From the NCBI GenBank assembly GCA_026461645.1, contig JAPJMP010000124.1:1-7294 (forward strand): a stretch of 7,294 nt of DNA, in the 5' to 3' direction. The notes beneath the pieces were generated by a model. It had not been told where the DNA came from. It worked only from the letters and a program-made list of their open reading frames with translations, and did not search any database. Shown here one piece after another: positions 1 to 5,781 of this stretch (positions are counted from its first letter, which is position 1; each line of letters starts with the position of its first letter). The DNA is from Burkholderiales bacterium. GTDB taxonomy: Bacteria; Pseudomonadota; Gammaproteobacteria; Burkholderiales; UBA11063. A program made the position numbers and the translations under genes.

Positions 1-135
1 AAATTTTAAATAAATTAATACTGATTTTTAAAAAAATCGTGTTGCTTAAAAAATTTTAGCCGTATAAATTAAAATAATTTCGGATTTCAACAGCGCCTAT
101 TTGTCTTCATGTCTGCTTCTTTCTCGCAAATTATG

Positions 136-172
136 GGCAAAGGGATAAAATATTAATTTTCGACGTTTTGCC
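136..172. repeat. Inverted repeat, possible RNA hairpin
   Basis: GGCAAA at 136-141 pairs with TTTGCC at 167-172. Nested inside, AAAAT at 147-151 pairs with ATTTT at 156-160 around a 4-base loop. On the + strand a T5 run follows at 176-180, so a weak terminator for something to the left is possible. The unpaired bulges make a strong terminator unlikely. Read on the - strand it could be part of a structured leader. Confidence 0.3.
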
Positions 173-195
173 AATATTTTTAGTACATTAGTTTA

Positions 196-218
196 TAAGA
201 TTAGGCTAGTAAATCTTA
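196..218. repeat. 7-bp perfect inverted repeat
   Basis: TAAGATT at 196-202 and AATCTTA at 212-218 are exact reverse complements separated by 9 bases. There is no T-run, so it is not a typical terminator. It lies just downstream of the leftward promoter candidate at 255-284 and could be a hairpin in that transcript or a protein-binding dyad. Confidence 0.3.
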
Positions 219-254
219 GATAAAATGCATAATTAACTCTAATTTAAACGTGCT

Positions 255-284
255 ATTATATCAGAATGGCAACAGCTAAATCAA
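255..284 (-). promoter_or_regulatory. Candidate leftward sigma-70 promoter
   Basis: On the - strand, TATAAT (260-255) is preceded by TGA (263-261), giving an extended -10 of the form TGnTATAAT. An 18-base spacer separates it from TTGATT (284-279), which matches 4 of 6 bases of TTGACA. Transcription would start near 248 and run through the GC-rich block towards the left window edge. The same bases on the + strand read TGCTATTAT (251-259), a poorer extended -10 pointing towards the 388 gene, so orientation is uncertain. Confidence 0.35.
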
Positions 285-307
285 GATTACATTTTTAATT
301 TATCAAG

Positions 308-331
308 TTAAAATTAAAATTAAAATTAAAA
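308..331 (+). repeat. Four tandem copies of TTAAAA
   Basis: The hexamer TTAAAA occurs four times without interruption. It ends a few bases upstream of the likely -35 position of the promoter for the 388 gene. Its place and A/T composition suit an UP-element-like contact for RNA polymerase. As a simple sequence repeat it could also change copy number by slippage. In so AT-rich a spacer it may simply be compositional. Confidence 0.6.
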
Positions 332-333
332 AT

Positions 334-362
334 ACATTGTTGTATACCATTAATAGTATAAT
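334..362 (+). promoter_or_regulatory. Likely promoter of the murB-coaBC operon
   Basis: A perfect TATAAT lies at 357-362, 25 bases before the start codon at 388. At 17-base spacing the -35 position reads ACATTG (334-339), a poor match. TTGTTG at 337-342 is a better hexamer but only 14 bases away. The near-palindrome TTGTATACCA (340-349) sits in the spacer. The TTAAAA repeat directly upstream may compensate for the weak -35. Confidence 0.5.
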
Positions 363-387
363 TTAAATATTTAAACAAGGAATTATT

Positions 388-684
388 ATGCATGATAATA
401 ATGATTTTCTACAAGACTTGTTATTAACTCAAATAGCGGTAGACTCGATCAATAATAAAAATTATTTGAGAGCATTAATGGCATCAATCGATGATATTAG
501 GTTAAGGGCTAAATTAGAAGATGATCCACGCAAACAAAATATTTTAAATGAAGAATTAAATCGCTTGGTAGCTGAGTTAAATGAATATGTTGCTGAGCAA
601 AAACGGCAAAGGTCATTATATAGATATTTTCTAGTTTTATTGCTATTTATATTGTTGGTAGTGATTGCATCACTTTGGTATTAA
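388..684 (+). CDS. Small C-terminally anchored membrane protein
   Basis: I do not recognise this 98-residue protein as a named family. Residues 1-70 are hydrophilic, mostly helical-looking, with acidic patches (S33-D36, E44-D46) and a heptad-like leucine/valine pattern from about 52 to 69 that could form a short coiled coil. Residues 72-79 are basic (K72, R73, R75, R79), and residues 81-98 are one hydrophobic segment ending at the C-terminus. This is the layout of a tail-anchored inner-membrane protein with its N-terminal part in the cytoplasm. The start is supported by AAGGAA at 377-382, five bases before the ATG. It is the first gene of the operon and stops three bases before murB, so the two are probably translationally coupled. 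A link to cell-envelope work is only inferred from that position. Confidence 0.8.
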   Translation: MHDNNDFLQDLLLTQIAVDSINNKNYLRALMASIDDIRLRAKLEDDPRKQNILNEELNRLVAELNEYVAEQKRQRSLYRYFLVLLLFILLVVIASLWY

Positions 685-687
685 TTT

Positions 688-1695
688 ATGCATATTTTAC
701 ATAATTATTCGCTTAAATCACTAAATACCTTTGGATTAGATAGTTTAGCTAAACAATTTATTATTTTAAATAATGTTAGTCAACTTGAGACTATAGCCAC
801 TATTTTACATAACAATAATTTAAATTATTTTGTTTTAGGTGGTGGAAGTAATGTTATATTACCTCCATTGTATAATGGCTATGTTATTCATAATTGCTTG
901 TATGGCATTGAAATGTTAAATCAAGATGATAACTTTTACTATGTCAATGTTAGAGCTGGAGAAAATTGGGATAATTTTGTTGCGATTACTCTTAATAATA
1001 AATGGTATGGTTTAGAAAATTTAAGCCTTATTCCTGGTACGGTTGGAGCTACTCCTATTCAAAATATTGGTGCTTATGGGGTTGAAGTTAAAGATTTTAT
1101 TGCTAGCGTCGAAGTATTTGATTTACAGGATAATTGTATTAAGCACATTAGTAATAGTGAATGCCAATTTAGTTATCGGCATAGTATTTTTAAAACCACA
1201 AATAGGTTTATAGTAATAAGCGTAGTGTTTAAATTATTGATTCAAGCTAAATTAGTTACCAGTTATGGAGATTTAGCCACGAAATTAGCAACCATCACTA
1301 ATTTCACTGCCAGTGATTTACGTCAGGCTGTAATTAGTATTCGTCAACAGAAATTGCCTGATCCTAAGATTATTGGCAATGTGGGCAGTTTTTTTCATAA
1401 TCCAATACTGGAAAATTTTCAAGTTATGCAGTTAAAACAACTTTATCCTAACTTACCCGTTTATCCACTGGATAACAATCGCTCCAAAGTTTCAGCTGGT
1501 TGGTTAATTGATAATTTGGGGCTTAAGGGTTTTAAATTGGGTAATGTTGGAGTATATGCTAAGCAAGCCTTAGTGCTGGTTAATTATGCTGCGGCAACAC
1601 AAAATGAAATTATCAATTTTGCAACCATGATTCAAGACAAAGTTTATCAGCAATATCAAATTCAACTAAATATTGAACCGATAATTATGCGTTAA
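688..1695 (+). CDS. murB: UDP-N-acetylenolpyruvoylglucosamine reductase MurB (type I)
   Basis: MurB is the cytoplasmic FAD enzyme that uses NADPH to reduce UDP-GlcNAc-enolpyruvate to UDP-MurNAc, the second committed step of peptidoglycan precursor synthesis. The 335-residue protein has the E. coli-like layout: SLNTFG near the N-terminus, FAD-contact motif LGGGSNV at 50-56, and the IPGTVGATPIQNIGAYGVE stretch at 115-133. Y163-R164 in YRHSIFK corresponds to the substrate-binding arginine, and Y193 in SYGDL is typical of type I enzymes. GNVGSFFHNP at 230-239 contains the proton-donor serine S234, and E330 near the C-terminus matches the catalytic glutamate. Everything expected is present, so it should be active. 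The start lacks a clear Shine-Dalgarno and lies three bases after the previous stop, which suggests coupled translation; the next in-frame Met (M76) would remove the FAD region. Confidence 0.97.
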   Translation: MHILHNYSLKSLNTFGLDSLAKQFIILNNVSQLETIATILHNNNLNYFVLGGGSNVILPPLYNGYVIHNCLYGIEMLNQDDNFYYVNVRAGENWDNFVAITLNNKWYGLENLSLIPGTVGATPIQNIGAYGVEVKDFIASVEVFDLQDNCIKHISNSECQFSYRHSIFKTTNRFIVISVVFKLLIQAKLVTSYGDLATKLATITNFTASDLRQAVISIRQQKLPDPKIIGNVGSFFHNPILENFQVMQLKQLYPNLPVYPLDNNRSKVSAGWLIDNLGLKGFKLGNVGVYAKQALVLVNYAAATQNEIINFATMIQDKVYQQYQIQLNIEPIIMR

Positions 1696-1721
1696 TAATT
1701 TATTCACCTGAAAGGCTAAAT

Positions 1722-2918
1722 ATGCGTTTGAGTTTTTATAATTTTTTAAAGCTTATTTTGTTGAGTTGTTTATTTAGTTATGCAAATGCCATTGCCAAGA
1801 GTGACAATAATGCGGCAGTTAAATTGTACTATGGCAATATTCCAACTTTAGTTTTATCTGGTTCTTTAAGGCAAATGGGTGTGCAATATGGGGCAAGTTT
1901 AAGGGCACAACTTAAACAAGAACTATTTATTTTAGAAGATTATTATATAGATCAACAGCATTTAACTTATTCACAACTTGTAACCCAAGCCTCCTTACTG
2001 TATAATCGTTTTCCTGAACGTTATCAAGTTTTTATGCAAGGAATGGCACAAGGTTCAGCCTTATCCTTGAATGAGGTAAAGATTTTAAATGCGATGGAAA
2101 CATTAGGTGAGTTGCTCCCGGATAAGCCACAAGAGGCCTGCGCCTTTTTATTTATGCCGCAGCAACAAACAACAACTGGAGGGGCTTTCATTGGACGTAA
2201 TTATGATTATGCGCCACCGTTTGATCAATTGGCTAAATATTTAACGGTCACAGTTTTAAAAGAGCCGCATAAAGTAGCAACAGCATTTATTTCTATTGCC
2301 GGGGAAATTTATTGCCCTAGCTGTATTAATGCAGCAGGTATATTTCTTGAACTCAATAATGGCATGCCATCAGGTGGAACTATGGTTAACCATAACACCA
2401 CTAGTATGTTAGCCGTTATGCTTGATACTCTGCGAAATTCAAACAGTTTAACTAAAGTGCAAAATAAGCTTAATCATAAAAATTCAGATTATTCTTTGAT
2501 TGTTAATGCTGCCAATGCCACAGCAGACCTAAGTTTTGAATATTCAACTAACCCTATTTTAGGTATGCATTATTATGTTCCTGATGCGCAACAAAATTTT
2601 GTCTCAACTAATTTCTTTCTTGACTCAAGTTGGGGGGACAATGTACCAGTTGCAACTGATGCTAATAGTTGGTATGGAGTAACGCGGCGCAATAATTTAT
2701 TAAACTTAAGTGCGGCTGCAACTAAGTTTAATCTAACTGACTTTAAGGCATTAATGAGTACTTCAATTAATAGTGGAGGGGCTGTATGGGATGCTACTAT
2801 TTATCAAATAATATTTGATGCGGCAACCATGAATTTGTATATTAGAATTTTAAGTAATCCAAATACCTGGGAGCAAATTCCTTTAGGTGAGATTTTTAAG
2901 CAAAGTGAAAGTCAATGA
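1722..2918 (+). CDS. Exported C45-family autoproteolytic acyltransferase/hydrolase-like protein
   Basis: The 398-residue product resembles the acyl-CoA:6-aminopenicillanic-acid acyltransferase (C45) branch of Ntn hydrolases, enzymes that cleave or transfer amide bonds after self-cleavage exposes an N-terminal cysteine. Residues 1-25 look like a Sec signal peptide with ANA at 21-23 as a cleavage site. LSGSLRQMGVQYGASLRAQL (45-64) is the usual N-terminal family segment. C140 in EAC is the candidate nucleophile, followed by GRNYDY at 158-163, the family's hallmark, and NAAGIFLELNNG at 203-214. Cleavage before C140 would give chains of about 115 and 259 residues, close to the fungal enzyme's proportions. 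An unusual CPSC pair lies at 198-201. GAAAGG-like GAAAGG at 1710-1715, six bases from the ATG, supports the start. The stop overlaps coaBC as ATGA. The substrate is unknown; a cell-wall amide or an acylated signal are possibilities suggested only by export and neighbours. Confidence 0.8.
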   Translation: MRLSFYNFLKLILLSCLFSYANAIAKSDNNAAVKLYYGNIPTLVLSGSLRQMGVQYGASLRAQLKQELFILEDYYIDQQHLTYSQLVTQASLLYNRFPERYQVFMQGMAQGSALSLNEVKILNAMETLGELLPDKPQEACAFLFMPQQQTTTGGAFIGRNYDYAPPFDQLAKYLTVTVLKEPHKVATAFISIAGEIYCPSCINAAGIFLELNNGMPSGGTMVNHNTTSMLAVMLDTLRNSNSLTKVQNKLNHKNSDYSLIVNAANATADLSFEYSTNPILGMHYYVPDAQQNFVSTNFFLDSSWGDNVPVATDANSWYGVTRRNNLLNLSAAATKFNLTDFKALMSTSINSGGAVWDATIYQIIFDAATMNLYIRILSNPNTWEQIPLGEIFKQSESQ

Positions 2919-4102
2919 CAAAAATATTAGTAGGTGTTACAGGCAGTATTGCCGCTTATAAAACGCCGGAATTATTGCGCTCCTTAATTAATGCCGAATG
3001 TGAAGTTAAAACTGTTGTCACTGAAGCAGGACAAAGTTTTGTAACTCCAATTACCTTGCAAGCCTTATCAGGGAGTGATGTATATACATTACTTTTAGAT
3101 ACACAGGCTGAGGCGGCAATGAGTCATATTCAATTAGCCCGGTGGCCAGATTTGCTACTGATTGCCCCAGCAAGTGCTAATTTTATTGCTAAATTAGCTC
3201 ATGGGTTTTGTGACGATTTATTAAGCACAATATGTATGGCAACTGCAGCTCCAATTATTGTGGTACCTGCAATGAATAAGCATATGTGGGCAAATATGGC
3301 AACTCAAGCGAATATTAATCAATTAAAAATGAGAAATATAAGAGTTTTAGGTCCAGAGAACGGAGTTCAAGCTTGTGGTGATATTGGGCTTGGCAGAATG
3401 ATGGAAGTAAACGAGATAGTAAAGAATATACTGGCGCTTGATTCAAAACCTTTATTGCAAGGAATAAATATTTTAATTACTGCTGGAAGCACTCAGGAAA
3501 TGATTGATCCAGTTAGATTTATTTCTAATAGAAGTTCAGGTAAAATGGGCTATGCTTTGGCACAAGAAGCATCACGGCTAGGTGCCCAAGTAACTTTGAT
3601 TAGTGGCACAACAACGATAAACACCTTGCCTAATTGTAAACAACTAATTAAAGTTAACAGTGCTTCTGAAATGTTAAGTGCAGTTGAAGCACAAATTACC
3701 AACAATCAGATTTTCATTAGTTGTGCTGCAGTTAGTGATTACAGAGTATTAAATCAAAGCTCGCAAAAGATTAAACGCCAGCAACAAAATATAACTTTAA
3801 CCTTAGAGCCAAATATTGATATTTTAGCAAAAATTGCATCACAGTGTGCAGTGTTTACTGTTGGGTTTGCTGCTGAAACAGAAAATTTACTAGTCATTGC
3901 AAAGAATAAATTACTGCAAAAGAAGGTTAATTTAATGATTGCCAATGATGTAAGCGATACTAATATTGGTTTTGATAGTAATAATAATGAAGTATATATA
4001 GTGTCACACGATAACACTATAAAACTTGACTTTGCTACTAAAAGCGAAATTGCTAAACAGTTATTACAATATATTTATCAATTTTATGCTGCTACACAAT
4101 AA
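2915..4102 (+). CDS. coaBC: Bifunctional phosphopantothenoylcysteine decarboxylase / phosphopantothenate-cysteine ligase CoaBC
   Basis: CoaBC performs two cytoplasmic steps of coenzyme A synthesis: CTP-dependent joining of cysteine to 4'-phosphopantothenate (CoaB) and FMN-dependent decarboxylation of the product (CoaC). The CoaC half (about 1-180) shows GSIAAYK at 10-16, the catalytic histidine H71 in SHIQLARWPD, PAMN at 118-121, and the substrate-flap motif CGDIGLGRM at 154-162 with C154. The CoaB half (about 184-395) begins with ITAGSTQEMIDPVRFISNRS (188-207), then SSGKMG, KIKR at 285-288, and GFAAET at 317-322. The usual NPDI motif reads NIDI at 300-303, a single Pro to Ile change. The 395-residue length is normal for the family. 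The ATG overlaps the preceding TGA and has no strong ribosome binding site, so translation probably depends on the upstream gene. Confidence 0.97.
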   Translation: MTKILVGVTGSIAAYKTPELLRSLINAECEVKTVVTEAGQSFVTPITLQALSGSDVYTLLLDTQAEAAMSHIQLARWPDLLLIAPASANFIAKLAHGFCDDLLSTICMATAAPIIVVPAMNKHMWANMATQANINQLKMRNIRVLGPENGVQACGDIGLGRMMEVNEIVKNILALDSKPLLQGINILITAGSTQEMIDPVRFISNRSSGKMGYALAQEASRLGAQVTLISGTTTINTLPNCKQLIKVNSASEMLSAVEAQITNNQIFISCAAVSDYRVLNQSSQKIKRQQQNITLTLEPNIDILAKIASQCAVFTVGFAAETENLLVIAKNKLLQKKVNLMIANDVSDTNIGFDSNNNEVYIVSHDNTIKLDFATKSEIAKQLLQYIYQFYAATQ

Positions 4103-4141
4103 TTAATCAAAGTAGAACCTAAGAAGTAAAAGTAATTAAAC

Positions 4142-4154
4142 CTCTAATTTAGAG
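4142..4154. repeat. Short inverted repeat after coaBC
   Basis: CTCTAA (4142-4147) and TTAGAG (4149-4154) form a five- to six-pair hairpin 40 bases after the coaBC stop. No T-run follows on the + strand, so it is not a standard intrinsic terminator. On the - strand it is followed only by broken T runs. Confidence 0.25.
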
Positions 4155-4162
4155 TCAATGCT

Positions 4163-4194
4163 TAGCTAATTACCAAATCTTGCTCAATTAGTTA
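4163..4194. repeat. Imperfect inverted repeat between coaBC and surE
   Basis: TAGCTAATT (4163-4171) pairs with AATTAGTTA (4186-4194) through nine positions with one G-T pair and a 14-base loop. The sequence after it is A-rich, not T-rich, so it is unlikely to end transcription by itself. It could stabilise the 3' end of the first operon's mRNA. Confidence 0.25.
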
Positions 4195-4212
4195 TTGAAA
4201 AATTTATAAGGC

Positions 4213-4241
4213 TTGACTACATTTGTCGATTTTTGCATTAT
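4213..4241 (+). promoter_or_regulatory. Candidate upstream promoter of surE
   Basis: TTGACT (4213-4218, 5 of 6 to consensus) is followed after 17 bases by CATTAT (4236-4241, 4 of 6). Transcription would begin near 4248. It would be the distal member of a tandem pair with the promoter at 4243-4272. Confidence 0.4.
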
Positions 4242-4242
4242 T

Positions 4243-4272
4243 TTTACATACTTAGGCAAAAAATGTTATAAT
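4243..4272 (+). promoter_or_regulatory. Main promoter of the surE-nlpD-dut operon
   Basis: TTTACA (4243-4248, 5 of 6 to TTGACA) and TATAAT (4267-4272) are 18 bases apart, and TGT at 4264-4266 makes the -10 an extended TGnTATAAT. Predicted start is near 4279, giving a leader of about 26 bases. The -35 lies in the loop of the inverted repeat TTTTTGC (4230-4236) / GCAAAAA (4256-4262), which could be an operator. Confidence 0.7.
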
Positions 4273-4305
4273 TTTATATATTAACAATTTAGATAATCAA
4301 TCACC

Positions 4306-5067
4306 ATGCGAATATTATTAACTAATGACGATGGCTATAGAGCAGCCGGAATAAACGAATTATTTAAAGTATTGCGTGACAGCAATCATGATGTTGTAAT
4401 TGTTGCTCCGGAGCTAAATTCAAGTGGGGCAGGTCAATCAATCACCGTATATAACCCAATTAAATTTACCCAAGTTAATGATCGAGTATTTTATGTTGAT
4501 TCTACTCCGGCAGATAGTGTTAGAATGGGGTTGCAACTAATTTATGGCGCTGTGGATAATTATCCAGAATTATTAATTTCAGGAATTAATGACGGTGAAA
4601 ATATAAGTGAAGATGTTTTCTATTCAGGAACTGTTGGTGCAGCTAAAGAAGGTGCCTTACATGGAGTATCAAGTATAGCAGTATCAACCTTAAGTGGCAA
4701 TATCAATTTAATGCATGATGCAGCTAAAAAAGTATTAGACTTAATCACTAAAATTGAACGCAATAAACTATTAATTAATAATGCTTTTTTATGGAATATT
4801 AATATTCCGAATACCAGCTATGATCAAATGGGAGTATTTGAGGTTACTGCTTTGGGTAAACGCGCTTTGCATAAACCAATGATTAAACAAATTACTCCAA
4901 GAGGAATGCCTATTTATTGGCAAGGTCAGGTGGGTGAACCTGAGCAAACTCAATCTGGAACTGATGTGCAGGTATTATTTAATACTAAAAATATTTCAAT
5001 TACGCCATTAAAATTATTTCCGATAGATTATAGTCAAATGTCGGTTGTTTCACTTTTAAATAATTAA
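4306..5067 (+). CDS. surE: 5'/3'-nucleotidase SurE
   Basis: SurE is a cytoplasmic metal-dependent phosphatase that removes phosphate from nucleoside 5'- and 3'-monophosphates and, in characterised members, short polyphosphate; it is linked to stationary-phase survival. The 253-residue protein begins MRILLTNDDG, with metal ligands D8 and D9, then S39/S40 in the NSSGAGQS segment, and N95 in SGINDGEN completing the site. YSGTVGAA at 106-113 and PRGMPIYW at about 203-210 are further family motifs. Length is normal. The ATG follows CACC directly, with no purine-rich Shine-Dalgarno in a leader predicted to be about 26 bases. It heads an operon with the NlpD-like gene 20 bases downstream. The pcm gene that commonly sits between surE and nlpD in gammaproteobacteria is absent. 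Confidence 0.96.
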   Translation: MRILLTNDDGYRAAGINELFKVLRDSNHDVVIVAPELNSSGAGQSITVYNPIKFTQVNDRVFYVDSTPADSVRMGLQLIYGAVDNYPELLISGINDGENISEDVFYSGTVGAAKEGALHGVSSIAVSTLSGNINLMHDAAKKVLDLITKIERNKLLINNAFLWNINIPNTSYDQMGVFEVTALGKRALHKPMIKQITPRGMPIYWQGQVGEPEQTQSGTDVQVLFNTKNISITPLKLFPIDYSQMSVVSLLNN

Positions 5068-5087
5068 AGCTTTGGAGTTGCTTAAAC

Positions 5088-5768
5088 ATGTCAAAATTTA
5101 GTCTATTATTTTTATGTTTATTAGTTGTAGGGTGTGCCACAAGAAATACACCTGCACCAGTAGATAATGTAACTAAAATTCCTAATTATTTATTACCTAA
5201 TGGCAGCATAAACAATTCTGCCTTGCTAGCTAATTCAAATGCGAATGTATCGAATCAAACTACTGCTGCGCCAGCGCAACAAGCACCAACCACTACCACC
5301 TTGAGTACTTTAAATGATAATAATAGTGTTAGTCCTATAAATATTCCTAAAACACCAGCAACTAATCAAAAGGCAGCAACCAAAAATATTACTGCTAATT
5401 TGCAGGCTACTAGCGGCTGGATAATGCCAACCACAGGCACAACTTCTGGTTACGACTACACTATCAAAGGAATCGATATTTATGGTAAAGTTGGGCAACC
5501 AATTTATGCTGCAAATAGTGGGAAAGTTGTTTATAGCGGTAATGGTTTAAAAGGGTATGGCAATTTAATTATAATTAAGCATGATGAAAAATATTTAACG
5601 GCTTATGCTAGAAATAAAGCCAATTTAGTTAAAGAAGGTGATGTAATTGAGCGAGGACAAAAAATAGCTCAAATGGGAAGCAATAATGATGGCAAAGGAA
5701 TATTACATTTTGAGTTGCGTCAAGATGGCAAACCAATTGATCCATTTAGTGTAATTACTGACAATTAG
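5088..5768 (+). CDS. nlpD: NlpD-like lipoprotein with degenerate M23 (LytM) domain
   Basis: The 226-residue protein begins with a lipoprotein signal: hydrophobic residues 5-15 and lipobox VVGC with the lipidated cysteine at C16. Residues 17-105 are low-complexity, rich in Asn, Thr, Ala, Pro and Gln, and probably a flexible linker. Residues about 111-222 form a LytM/M23 domain closest to NlpD, including [20 protein letters not shown] (127-146) and [18 protein letters not shown] (157-174). Two of the usual zinc ligands are changed: Ile126 stands where the first His of HxGxD should be, and Arg175 replaces the His of YAH; D130 and H207 remain. Such LytM factors do not cut peptidoglycan but activate amidases (AmiC for E. 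coli NlpD) during daughter-cell separation. The LysM domain usual in NlpD is absent. GGAG at 5074-5077 lies ten bases before the ATG. Symbol is by similarity and gene context. Confidence 0.85.
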   Translation: MSKFSLLFLCLLVVGCATRNTPAPVDNVTKIPNYLLPNGSINNSALLANSNANVSNQTTAAPAQQAPTTTTLSTLNDNNSVSPINIPKTPATNQKAATKNITANLQATSGWIMPTTGTTSGYDYTIKGIDIYGKVGQPIYAANSGKVVYSGNGLKGYGNLIIIKHDEKYLTAYARNKANLVKEGDVIERGQKIAQMGSNNDGKGILHFELRQDGKPIDPFSVITDN

Positions 5769-5781
5769 AAAGAGACTAACT

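Larger units (their letters stand above)
1..387. other. Intergenic region without a supported gene
   Basis: No open frame here has a credible length and ribosome binding site. The region is very AT-rich except for about 81-150, where G+C rises to about 41 percent (29 of 70 bases), against about 23 percent at 181-250. It contains inverted repeats at 136-172 (GGCAAA / TTTGCC) and 196-218 (TAAGATT / AATCTTA), a leftward promoter candidate at 255-284, a hexamer tandem repeat at 308-331 and a TATAAT box at 357-362. A GC-rich block inside an AT-rich spacer can mark a structured RNA or the leader of a leftward gene beyond the window edge, but I recognise no known RNA family in it. Confidence 0.7.

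Noticed and set aside
23..38. Inverted repeat GATTTTTA / AAAAAATC as a terminator
   Set aside because: The stem is nearly all A/T with no loop and no separate T-run; simple composition explains it.
95..130. GAAGCAG on the - strand, resembling part of the 4.5S (SRP) RNA loop
   Set aside because: The conserved GGTCAGG and CCGGAAGG context is missing and no long hairpin surrounds it.
109..156. 15-codon open frame starting MSASFSQIMG on the + strand
   Set aside because: Too short, with no ribosome binding site upstream and no recognisable similarity.
1764..1772. LLSC in the C45-like signal peptide read as a lipobox (C16)
   Set aside because: The hydrophobic run before C16 is only five residues after K10, and a better signal peptidase I site (ANA at 21-23) follows; lipidation is not excluded.
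3754..4017. Minus-strand open frame of 87 codons inside coaBC
   Set aside because: It lies wholly within the conserved CoaB domain; the protein shows no motif and there is no promoter or ribosome site.
5310..5498. Minus-strand open frame of 62 codons inside the nlpD-like gene
   Set aside because: It is antisense to the lipoprotein linker and domain start and has no independent support.
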